From positions 1 to 12,288 of the forward strand of contig JBBQVZ010000106.1 in NCBI GenBank assembly GCA_038211015.1: a DNA stretch of 12,288 bases, given 5' to 3'. The translations under genes were made by a program, and so were the position numbers. The notes under the pieces are model-generated. The model was not told the DNA's origin and searched no databases. It saw only the letters and a list, made by a program, of their open reading frames with translations. This DNA comes from JBBQVZ01 sp038211015. GTDB lineage: Bacteria > Actinomycetota > UBA4738 > HRBIN12. Position 1 is the stretch's first letter. Each line of letters begins with the position of its first letter. Positions 7,056 to 12,288 of the stretch are shown piece after piece.

Positions 7056-7631
7056 ATGACGCGCACCACGCTCGATCGTGCGTTACCGGTCGAGTCCGCC
7101 ACCGAGCCGGTCGTCGCGTGGCGCGCATGGGCGCTCACCGGCCGACGCGACGGAACGCACCTCCTGCTCCGACCCGTGGTCGGTCGTGGCCGCCCCTGGC
7201 TCCCCGGGCGACCGGCGGAAGCGGGATGCAGGATGCTGGGTCCGTTCCATGAAGCCCCACAACTCGGTTGCTCATGTGGCCTTCACGGCACCCACGGCCT
7301 CGACCTGCTCCGCCGGACACGGTGCCCGGCGGTGCTTGGACGCGTGGCCCTCTGGGGCCGCGTGATCGAACACGAGTCGGGGTTCCGCGCACAGTACGGC
7401 TACCCCCAACGGCTCCGGCTGATCTGCCAGTTCTGCTTCTGGCAGTGGGGCACGCACGGCGTCCAGCCTGCGGTGGTGGGCTGGTTCCCGAGGGGCGAGC
7501 TGTTGCCCATGTGCGACGACCACGCCGAGATGGCGGGCCGCTGCGGGATGCGTCCGCAGGCGTGGCTGCCGTTCGACGAGATCGAACAACGCCTGCGCGA
7601 TACGTACGCGGTCGACCCGCTCGCGATCTAG
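7056..7631 (+). CDS. Cys/His-rich conserved hypothetical protein, probable zinc binder
   Basis: A 191-residue cytoplasmic protein without TM helices. It begins with AWRAWAL (21-27) and LLLRPVVGRGRPWLPGRPAE, then carries a C72-x-C74-x2-H77 cluster, the conserved-looking core VLGRVALWGRVIEHESGFRA (93-112), then YPQRLRLIC124QFC127 and MC153DDH156. C58, H65, C90 and C163 are additional candidates. CxxC plus CxxH suggests one structural zinc site, perhaps two. The 'VALWGRVIEHE...YP.RL' core recurs in actinobacterial proteins of unknown function (recollection); no enzymatic motif is visible and no function is assigned. It follows the 41-residue gene by six bases and has no strong ribosome site of its own, suggesting coupling. 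Its stop overlaps the convergent gene's stop within a CTAG. Confidence 0.75.
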   Translation: MTRTTLDRALPVESATEPVVAWRAWALTGRRDGTHLLLRPVVGRGRPWLPGRPAEAGCRMLGPFHEAPQLGCSCGLHGTHGLDLLRRTRCPAVLGRVALWGRVIEHESGFRAQYGYPQRLRLICQFCFWQWGTHGVQPAVVGWFPRGELLPMCDDHAEMAGRCGMRPQAWLPFDEIEQRLRDTYAVDPLAI

Positions 7632-9523
7632 CGGCGCTTCGGGCCGGGCGTCGGCACGGTCGTCGGCGTGGAGATGCCGCGGCGCCGTGCGTCGGTGCTC
7701 CGCACCAACCGGCTGCGAAGCTCGCTCCCATCGACCTTCGCCTTCTCGAGAGCCTCTTCGTCGGGCACGGGCTCTGCTTCGAGCTCGGCAGGAGCGACAT
7801 CGCTCCCCTCAGCGCTTCCATCGTTGCCGTTGCCGTCCGCGTTGCCGTTGCCGTTCGCGCGTTGCGACGCGCGAGAACGCGAACGCCGAGGCTTCGCCTC
7901 ATCCAGCCGGCGCTCCGCCTCGCGAGCTCGCTCTTCCGCCGCCGCGATCCGTTCCTCCAGCGTGGCGATGACGCTCGGATCCACCCCAGCCTTCGAAGCG
8001 TCTCCGGACCGGGCTCGCCCTTCGGCCACCACGAGCTCTTCACGGACCTGCGCGAGCTCGTCTTCCAACTGGCGGTTCCGCGCTTCGTACACGGTCTCGG
8101 GACGCCCGGCGCGGAGCATCGCCCGCTCGGCCTCGGAGCGTTCGAGCTGTTGCGTGAGCTCCTTGAGGCGCGCCTCGACGTCCGCCGAGAGCGCCGGCTG
8201 GGCGGTGGCGGCCTTCGCGGCTTCCGCGAGGGTCCGCTGACGCTCCTCCTCCGCCAACCGCGCCTGCGCACGGACCTCGTCCAGCTGTCCCTGCTGTGAA
8301 CAGGCCTCCTCTGCATGCGCGCTCTCGGTCGCTTCTCGTTGGTGTTCCACACGTTGGATCTCCGCGCGAGCCGCCTCCAGCTCAGCGCGCAACAGCTGTT
8401 CGGTTTCGCCGGCGGCGTCGAGCTCCGCTTGGATGTCGGCCGGGACACCCTCGGGGGCGGCCGGGACTTCCTCGGCCCGCTTCTGCGCGACCCGGAGCTG
8501 ATCGGTCGTCACGCGGAGCTGCGCTTCCATCTCCGTGACCCGTGACTGCAGCTGCGAGACCCGCGACTCGGACCCGCGCGCCTGCTCCTCGAGCTGTGTG
8601 GCGTGCGCCCTGAGCTGCGCCAGCTCGGCGGGATCCGTCGTCTCCGCACGAGCGGCATCCTGCTCGTACTCGGCGACGCGGCCGCGAAGCTTCTCCAGCT
8701 CGACCTGCTGCTCGGCGATCGACTTGGTCCTCCCCTCGAGCTCCTTCACACGTTCGCGGAGCTTCTCGGCCTCTTCTTGCAAGGCGAGCGCCTTCTTCTC
8801 GTCTCGAACGACCGCGCGGACCTCGCGGCGACTGGGGCCGAAGCCCGTGTCTTCCTTCGCGGGCTCTTCCTTCCGGTGGGACCACACGAAGGACACGATC
8901 GCCATGACGAGACACAGGAGCGCGACTACCGCGAACGCGATCTGCATCTGCCTCCATGGATGCGACGAGGCGTCCACCATCATCGCGTAGTCGTTGTCGA
9001 TCTGGACCACGCCGAACACCTCGGCCTTGCTCGACGATCGGAGCGGGATCAACGTGGAGAACAACGTGGTCGACCTCGATGTGGTCGAGTCGTCGGCCGC
9101 GAACGACTGCGTGGCCACCACGCTCACGAGATCGCCACGCAGCGCCGAGCGAAGGTTCGCGTCGTCCGACGTGGTGACGCCGATCTCGGATCGGTGGTCG
9201 GTCGTGAAGACCAGCAACCCGTCCGCGCGCCATACCCGAACCCTGACCACTCGCTGATCGTTGAAGAGGCCGTGCTTCAGCTCCGCGAGGAGCTCGTCGT
9301 ATCCGGAGCGCTCGATCGGCCGGGAGACCCGCTGAGCGTCGAGCCGATCGGCGAGCACGTTCTGGGTGAATCGGACCGCGCGTTCCTGCGCCGCGTCGGC
9401 CTTGCGCTGCAACCCTTGCGTCTGCTGCTGCCGCGCGACGAGCACGGCGACCAGGCAGACGACCGTGAGGACCGCCCAGAAGAAGAGGCGAACCCGGTCA
9501 CGCGTGCGTCGATCGGTTTGCAA
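7628..9523 (-). CDS. Two-TM membrane protein with extracellular sensor-like domain and long cytoplasmic coiled coil
   Basis: About 631 residues from TTG 9523. TM1 spans about 12-30 (FFWAVLTVVCLVAVLVA). An extracellular domain covers about 31-192. TM2 spans about 193-214 (QIAFAVVALLCLVMAIVSFV). A cytoplasmic tail of over 400 residues follows, mostly Glu/Arg/Ala/Gln heptads (for example ALQEEAEKLRERVKELEGR). The outer domain, with RVVRVRVWRADGLLVFTTDH, ALRGDLVSVV, TLFSTLIPLRS and EVFGVVQIDNDY, looks like a Cache/PAS-like sensor of the kind seen before GGDEF or kinase modules. No HAMP, kinase, GGDEF or methyl-accepting motif follows. The tail ends with an NGNGNADGNGNDG linker and a basic C-terminus. 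TTG 9523 has GGGGGA five bases upstream; ATG 9556 or 9586 are alternatives without ribosome sites. The gene is divergent from an M23 peptidase, so a scaffold or control role in envelope remodelling is inferred, not shown. Confidence 0.8.
   Translation of the reverse strand: MQTDRRTRDRVRLFFWAVLTVVCLVAVLVARQQQTQGLQRKADAAQERAVRFTQNVLADRLDAQRVSRPIERSGYDELLAELKHGLFNDQRVVRVRVWRADGLLVFTTDHRSEIGVTTSDDANLRSALRGDLVSVVATQSFAADDSTTSRSTTLFSTLIPLRSSSKAEVFGVVQIDNDYAMMVDASSHPWRQMQIAFAVVALLCLVMAIVSFVWSHRKEEPAKEDTGFGPSRREVRAVVRDEKKALALQEEAEKLRERVKELEGRTKSIAEQQVELEKLRGRVAEYEQDAARAETTDPAELAQLRAHATQLEEQARGSESRVSQLQSRVTEMEAQLRVTTDQLRVAQKRAEEVPAAPEGVPADIQAELDAAGETEQLLRAELEAARAEIQRVEHQREATESAHAEEACSQQGQLDEVRAQARLAEEERQRTLAEAAKAATAQPALSADVEARLKELTQQLERSEAERAMLRAGRPETVYEARNRQLEDELAQVREELVVAEGRARSGDASKAGVDPSVIATLEERIAAAEERAREAERRLDEAKPRRSRSRASQRANGNGNADGNGNDGSAEGSDVAPAELEAEPVPDEEALEKAKVDGSELRSRLVRSTDARRRGISTPTTVPTPGPKRR
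7822..7855. repeat. Hexamer GTTGCC low-complexity repeat inside the coiled-coil gene
   Basis: Two pairs of GTTGCC copies separated by a variant unit (GTCCGC). On the coding (minus) strand these are GGCAAC codon pairs producing the Gly-Asn linker. A local slippage-prone microrepeat rather than a mobile element. Confidence 0.6.
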
Positions 9524-9631
9524 CGTGTTCCCCCACGTCCCTCGGTACGACAACATCGGCCAGCGATGCCGGCCTCTCAATCCCATCGGCGCCTGCGGGA
9601 CGCGTCTGAACCCTCGACCGCGACATCTCCG

Positions 9632-9661
9632 CTCAAGAAACCGAGCCCCTTCTGCCGATAC
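9632..9661 (+). promoter_or_regulatory. Possible sigma-28/FliA (WhiG)-like promoter of the M23 peptidase
   Basis: CTCAAG at 9632-9637 and GCCGATAC at 9654-9661 resemble the FliA/WhiG consensus (TAAA, about 15 bases, GCCGATAA). The -10 part is a near-perfect match; the -35 is weak and its spacing is one or two bases long. It lies 56 bases before the M23 start in the divergent intergenic region. The regulator itself is not in the window. Confidence 0.35.
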
Positions 9662-9682
9662 CGGGGATGGTTCCAAACGGGT

Positions 9683-9697
9683 GAGCCGGAATGGCTC
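9683..9697 (+). other. Small hairpin in the M23 leader
   Basis: GAGCC, loop GGAAT, GGCTC: a perfect five-pair stem just upstream of the ribosome site (9703-9709). It may be incidental or may tune translation; it does not resemble a complete riboswitch. Confidence 0.25.
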
Positions 9698-9702
9698 CGA
9701 TT

Positions 9703-9709
9703 GGGGAGG
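9703..9709 (+). promoter_or_regulatory. Ribosome binding site that sets the M23 start
   Basis: GGGGAGG lies seven bases before GTG 9717. It fixes the start there, although the same frame stays open far upstream to 9366. Confidence 0.65.
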
Positions 9710-9716
9710 TCAAGTC

Positions 9717-10520
9717 GTGGATCGCAGCAGGCTCATCACGCGCGGCGCATCACTCGCCGTCTGCGCCACGCTCGTGATCGGCGGGCTGGTCGTCTCGGCG
9801 CACGCCGACAACGCTTTGAGCCGCGCGCTGCACGAGCGCAAGGTCACGGTCAAGAAGCTCGAGATCCTCCACGACTTCCGTCGCGTCGGCCGCCAGAACC
9901 TGCACCACCAGATCCGCGGCTTGCAATCGCGCATCGTGCGGGCGAAGGCTTTGGGTCCGTCGCTCGCGTCCGATCGTCAGCGGTTCAGCCGCCGTGATCG
10001 GCATCTGACGAACCTCCGTCTCGAGCTGCGTCAGACCCTTCGCAAGCTCGAGCGCAACGTCCGCCACCGCGCCTCCGTGCTGCGGACCCAGCGGATGGAC
10101 CTCTCGACGTGGATCCGGACCTTCGGGATCTTCCGCTACTGCCCGGTCCGTGGCCCGGTCGACGTCACGAACAACTTCGGCTACGCCGTGGAGCACCGCC
10201 AGGGCGTTCCGGCGCACATCCACCAAGGCAACGACATGATGGCCGCGGACGGCCAGGCGATCGTGGCGCCGTTCGACGGGGTCGCGGAGGCATCGCACAA
10301 CTGGCTCGGCGGGAACGCGGTCTACGTTCGCGGCGCCGCCGGCTACGTCTACAACGCGCACCTGTCCGCCTACGGCAAGCTCGGTGAGGTCAAAGCCGGA
10401 GACGTGATCGGCTACGTCGGCTCGACCGGCGACGCGGGCGGGCCGCACGACCACCTCGAGTGGCACCCCGGCAACGGCAGCGCGGTGGATCCGTACCCCT
10501 ACCTGATGGCGGTCTGCTAG
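9717..10520 (+). CDS. Secreted coiled-coil M23-family peptidoglycan endopeptidase
   Basis: A 267-residue LytM/M23 zinc peptidase that would cut peptide cross-links of peptidoglycan outside the membrane. The signal peptide is GASLAVCATLVIGGLVVSAHA with likely cleavage between A30 and D31. Residues 31-130 are a basic helical/coiled-coil segment (KKLEILHDFRR, RLELRQTLRKLERNV). The catalytic domain starts at CPVRGPVDVTNNFGYA. It carries the HxxxD zinc motif in HIHQGNDMMAADGQAIVAPF, the GGNAVYVRG and YNAHLS strands, and the HxH motif in GPHDHLEWHPG, so all usual ligands are present. The coiled coil followed by M23 recalls EnvC/NlpD-type hydrolase activators, but here the zinc ligands are intact, arguing for an active enzyme. 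It is divergent from the long coiled-coil membrane protein with about 190 bases between starts and converges on the M15 peptidase. The start is set by the strong ribosome site at 9703-9709. Confidence 0.9.
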   Translation: MDRSRLITRGASLAVCATLVIGGLVVSAHADNALSRALHERKVTVKKLEILHDFRRVGRQNLHHQIRGLQSRIVRAKALGPSLASDRQRFSRRDRHLTNLRLELRQTLRKLERNVRHRASVLRTQRMDLSTWIRTFGIFRYCPVRGPVDVTNNFGYAVEHRQGVPAHIHQGNDMMAADGQAIVAPFDGVAEASHNWLGGNAVYVRGAAGYVYNAHLSAYGKLGEVKAGDVIGYVGSTGDAGGPHDHLEWHPGNGSAVDPYPYLMAVC

Positions 10521-10525
10521 TCCGT

Positions 10526-10543
10526 CTGGCCGGTCACCGGCAG
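10526..10543. terminator. Possible bidirectional terminator hairpin between convergent peptidase genes
   Basis: CTGGCCGGTCACCGGCAG is an imperfect inverted repeat in the 27-base gap between the M23 and M15 stops. The pairs are short and no T-run follows on either side, so the terminator call is weak. Confidence 0.3.
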
Positions 10544-10547
10544 GGCA

Positions 10548-11213
10548 TCATCGACCGTTCGCACTGAAGTGCTGATAGTCGATCGTGCCCTGCCATTGGC
10601 CGCCCCACTCCCAACCCATCGCGTGGAACGCCCACCACACCGCGTCGTGGAAGTGGATCATGCCGGGCAGGTCCTGGGTTCGATCCACGTACGCGACCCC
10701 GGCCGGAGGAGACACGTGGGTGGGCGTGACGAACGGGTTCTCGACCGTGTTCACGTCGATCGCGCGACCGAATGCGTGCTGCGACCACTCCGTCGACGAC
10801 CCCGCTCGAAGCCGGCAATTGAACGCCGACGTGTTGTCTGCGGCCATCGACAGGTCGTCGTCCGATCCGTAGTGATCGACCAGACGCATCCGTCGGATGG
10901 GGAACCGCTCCTCGTACAACCGCTTGAACACGTGGACGAAGTCCTCGGCGTACCAGCGATGCACGACCAACTCCCCTTGATGCGCGCGTCCGTCGAACCC
11001 GTAGAACGTGAGCCGCAGGAGCCGCAGATCGCGTAGCGGCACCGGGCAGCCAACATGCCACGAGTTCCCGACCATCAGCTCCCGCGTGGCGCGGTCGATC
11101 ACGGACACCGTCCCCTGGAACGGTGGCAGGCCGCGCGAACCCTCTCGGGCCTCAGCGGCGAGCGAGGTCGTGAGAGAGCAGACGAGGAGGAGAAGCGCGA
11201 GCCACCGACGCAT
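10548..11213 (-). CDS. Secreted M15-family peptidase (D-Ala-D-Ala carboxypeptidase / L-Ala-D-Glu endopeptidase-like, M15_4)
   Basis: A 221-residue zinc peptidase expected to trim peptidoglycan peptides. The signal peptide is MRRWLALLLLVCSLTTSLAA, with cleavage near 20-22. The catalytic core is MAADNTSAFNCR, then TEWSQHAFGRAIDVN with zinc ligands His146 and Asp153, NPFVTP, and the C-terminal WEWGGQWQGTIDYQHF with catalytic Asp212 and zinc ligand His215. All signature residues are present, so it is probably active. Family members include Ply500-like endolysins and VanX/VanY relatives; the exact bond cut is not readable. The gene starts nine bases after the stop of the lipoprotein gene and has no strong ribosome site, consistent with a two-gene operon and coupling. 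No phage genes surround it, so a housekeeping hydrolase is preferred over an endolysin. Confidence 0.88.
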   Translation of the reverse strand: MRRWLALLLLVCSLTTSLAAEAREGSRGLPPFQGTVSVIDRATRELMVGNSWHVGCPVPLRDLRLLRLTFYGFDGRAHQGELVVHRWYAEDFVHVFKRLYEERFPIRRMRLVDHYGSDDDLSMAADNTSAFNCRLRAGSSTEWSQHAFGRAIDVNTVENPFVTPTHVSPPAGVAYVDRTQDLPGMIHFHDAVWWAFHAMGWEWGGQWQGTIDYQHFSANGR

Positions 11214-11222
11214 CGATGTCGG

Positions 11223-11708
11223 TTAGCTGCCGCAGTTCTCCGCGAACCACGCCTGCACGCGGTCGGACGCCGCGACGAAGTCGGCGTTCTGCAGCTCCTG
11301 GCCGGCCGCCGTCAGAGCGGCGACGACCTCCGGGGGTGGCGCCTCCCCGCTGCTCGGATCCCAGCCCGAGCCCTCGAGCGCGGCCGAGTAGGCCGAGTAG
11401 GCCTGGGCGACGGTCGCCAGGTCGACACGGATCTCCTCGGGCGCCGTCGCGGCGAACGCCTCCATCTGCTCGACCGAGGTGCTCAGATCACCGACCTCAC
11501 CCGACATCACCTGCGGGATCGCGGCCGATGCCGCGGCCATCGCCGTGACGACCTTCGCGCACTCCGCCGCGTCGAGCGGACCGGCGATCGCGCCGCCGCC
11601 ATCGCCGCCGTCGCCGGGAGCCGGTGTATCCGTCTCGTCGCCCCCACCGCAAGAGGCGAGGACGAACGCACCGACCACGAGCAACGCAACGAACCGGGAC
11701 CGCTTCAT
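11223..11708 (-). CDS. Small lipoprotein of unknown function
   Basis: A 161-residue precursor with a type II signal peptide, MKRSRFVALLVVGAFVLASC, where Cys20 is the lipidation site (lipobox LASC). A flexible Gly/Asp/Pro linker (to about residue 42) is followed by a helical Ala-rich domain with AAECAKVVTAMAAAS at one end and AWFAENCGS at the other. Two cysteines, one near each end, could form a disulfide. It resembles many short actinobacterial hypothetical lipoproteins; no specific family is recognised. The start ATG 11708 has GGAGG five bases upstream (GTGGAGGTTGCG), so the longer open frame reaching to 11990, which crosses the tRNA, is not used. It lies upstream of the M15 peptidase and is probably co-transcribed with it, suggesting an envelope-side accessory role (inference). 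Confidence 0.8.
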   Translation of the reverse strand: MKRSRFVALLVVGAFVLASCGGGDETDTPAPGDGGDGGGAIAGPLDAAECAKVVTAMAAASAAIPQVMSGEVGDLSTSVEQMEAFAATAPEEIRVDLATVAQAYSAYSAALEGSGWDPSSGEAPPPEVVAALTAAGQELQNADFVAASDRVQAWFAENCGS

Positions 11709-11754
11709 CGCAACCTCCACAGACACATGGATCCGGACGGATCGACCAGCGGAC

Positions 11755-11760
11755 AGTGTA
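11755..11760 (-). promoter_or_regulatory. Possible -10 box for the lipoprotein-M15 unit
   Basis: TACACT on the minus strand fits TANNNT and lies 46 bases before the lipoprotein start. No clear -35 is seen. Readthrough from the tRNA gene upstream is an alternative. Confidence 0.3.
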
Positions 11761-11811
11761 GGCGTATGGGTGGCGGCCCCTGGGGGTATCACCGAACCGC
11801 AGAGAACTCGG

Positions 11812-11884
11812 TGGAGACGACCGGATTCGAACCGGCGACCCCCGCCTTGCAAAGGCGGTGCTCTACCAACTGAGCTACGTCCCC
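11812..11884 (-). tRNA. tRNA-Ala (anticodon UGC)
   Basis: A 73-base cloverleaf reads from GGGGACG on the minus strand. The D-arm has GCTCAGTTGGTAGAGC. The anticodon stem-loop is CCGCC-TTTGCAA-GGCGG with anticodon TGC, and the T-arm is GCCGG-TTCGAAT-CCGGT. The acceptor pairs GGGGACG with CGTCTCC, giving a G3-U70 wobble, the classic alanine identity element. The discriminator base is A. The 3' CCA is not encoded (the genome continues CCG). Confidence 0.96.
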
Positions 11885-11890
11885 GTCCAG

Positions 11891-11896
11891 ATGATA
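11891..11896 (-). promoter_or_regulatory. -10 box of the tRNA-Ala gene
   Basis: TATCAT on the minus strand ends six bases before the first base of the mature tRNA, so transcription may begin at or within a base or two of the mature 5' end. No -35 match is clear. Confidence 0.4.
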
Positions 11897-12003
11897 GGCG
11901 GGGCGGTCTCGCCCAGGCTTCGCACGAGGAACGTTCGGCACACACGACGCGGTGGAGCGCCATGCGAACCGCTGTCCGCCTAGCGCTCATGGTGACGTGG
12001 CTC

Positions 12004-12009
12004 TATCCT
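12004..12009 (+). promoter_or_regulatory. -10 box of a leaderless promoter for pcaH
   Basis: TATCCT is followed by six bases and then ATG 12016, which puts the predicted transcript start on the start codon. This supports ATG 12016 over the in-frame ATG 11989. Confidence 0.45.
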
Positions 12010-12015
12010 GGCCAG

Positions 12016-12288
12016 ATGCGCTCTCCCGAAGGCTCGGGCGACGACCCGGTGGTCGATCCTCCCTACCTGCATCCGAAGTACCGCTCCACCGTCCTGCGCG
12101 CCCCCGCCCGCCCGCTCACGGTGCTGCCTCGCTCGCTGACGGAGACCACAGGTCCTCTGCTGGGTGAGGGTCGCGTCGGCGAGCTGGACCACGACCTCAC
12201 GCGCCAGCATCCGGACGAACCCCAGGGTCAGCGGATCATCGTTCACGGTCGGGTCCTCGGAGGCGACGGCCGGCCGGTGCGGAACACG
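12016..12288 (+). CDS. pcaH: Protocatechuate 3,4-dioxygenase beta subunit, N-terminal fragment
   Basis: The first 91 codons of an intradiol ring-cleavage dioxygenase subunit, open at the window edge. The beta subunit carries the catalytic Fe(III) and converts protocatechuate to 3-carboxy-cis,cis-muconate in the beta-ketoadipate pathway. Diagnostic N-terminal motifs are PPYLHPKYRSTVLRAPARPL, LPRSLTETTGP, DLTRQHPDEPQGQRIIVHGR and VLGGDGRPVR. The Tyr/His iron ligands lie beyond the window. PcaG would be expected next on the same strand but cannot be seen. The start is chosen because of the leaderless TATCCT geometry; ATG 11989 would add nine residues and also lacks a ribosome site. The alternative of a generic intradiol dioxygenase is less likely given the PcaH-type N-terminal segment. 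Confidence 0.87.
   Translation, partial: MRSPEGSGDDPVVDPPYLHPKYRSTVLRAPARPLTVLPRSLTETTGPLLGEGRVGELDHDLTRQHPDEPQGQRIIVHGRVLGGDGRPVRNT

Noticed and set aside
7135..8448. 437-codon minus-strand open frame
   Set aside because: Arg/Ser/Pro-rich shadow in another frame of the coiled-coil gene, and antisense to the Cys/His-rich protein.
9524..9716. Riboswitch (cyclic di-AMP type) in the leader of the M23 gene
   Set aside because: Such elements often precede actinobacterial wall hydrolases, but the conserved core sequences of that class are not recognisable here; only a five-pair hairpin is seen.
8603..9997. 464-codon plus-strand open frame opposite the coiled-coil gene
   Set aside because: Arg/Leu-rich composition of a GC-rich antisense frame, no domain pattern; the minus strand carries clear TM helices and heptads.
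10548..11213. Phage endolysin origin of the M15 peptidase
   Set aside because: It has a Sec signal peptide, sits in operon with a lipoprotein, and no holin or other phage gene is nearby.
11812..11884. tRNA-Ala gene as an integration (attachment) site
   Set aside because: No integrase, no repeat of the tRNA 3' end and no foreign-looking genes in the window.
11709..11990. Upstream extension of the lipoprotein frame
   Set aside because: It runs through the tRNA gene; the lipobox signal peptide and GGAGG set the start at 11708.

Overview
The window is a GC-rich (roughly two thirds G+C by eye) bacterial chromosomal segment. It is most likely from an uncultured actinomycete-type lineage (Actinomycetota). 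Reasons: dense coding with strongly G/C-biased third positions, a mix of Shine-Dalgarno and apparently leaderless starts with TANNNT -10 boxes, a form II CoxL-type oxidoreductase, an ECF sigma factor paired with a membrane-anchored partner, and secreted M23 and M15 cell-wall peptidases. The exact taxon cannot be read from the sequence. No mobile element, CRISPR array or phage gene is visible, and no gap between genes exceeds 300 bases.

Layout. Bases 1-504 (minus) hold the N-terminal part of an S9-type peptidase beta-propeller, cut by the window edge. Bases 606-2578 (plus) hold an ECF sigma factor overlapping by ATGA with a membrane protein. That protein has a degenerate Rieske-like domain, a Gmad2 immunoglobulin-like domain and an unknown C-terminal domain, and is probably the sigma factor's regulator. 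Bases 2600-3361 hold a SAM methyltransferase, convergent with an orphan molybdenum hydroxylase large subunit (3378-5690, minus). Divergent from the latter is a secreted PQQ-type glucose/sorbosone dehydrogenase (5736-6842). A 41-residue proline-rich protein (6924-7049) and a Cys/His-rich protein of unknown function (7056-7631) follow. A two-TM protein with an extracellular sensor-like domain and a very long coiled coil (7628-9523, minus) is divergent from a coiled-coil M23 peptidase (9717-10520). Convergent with that is a two-gene unit: a lipoprotein (11223-11708) and an M15 peptidase (10548-11213). A tRNA-Ala(UGC) (11812-11884, minus) and the start of pcaH (12016 to the edge) close the window.

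How the genes may fit together. Bases 7628-11708 form an envelope cluster: two secreted peptidoglycan hydrolases, a lipoprotein and a membrane sensor-like coiled-coil protein. The sigma factor and its partner form a separate signalling module. CoxL-like, PQQ dehydrogenase and PcaH are unrelated oxidative metabolism genes.

The most unusual points are the sigma partner with its ligand-poor Rieske fold; two neighbouring genes (sigma factor and methyltransferase) whose conserved coding extends upstream of every ATG/GTG/TTG, each with an ACG at the ideal initiation position; and repeated TANNNT-N6-start spacing that predicts leaderless mRNAs and a tRNA transcribed from its own first base.
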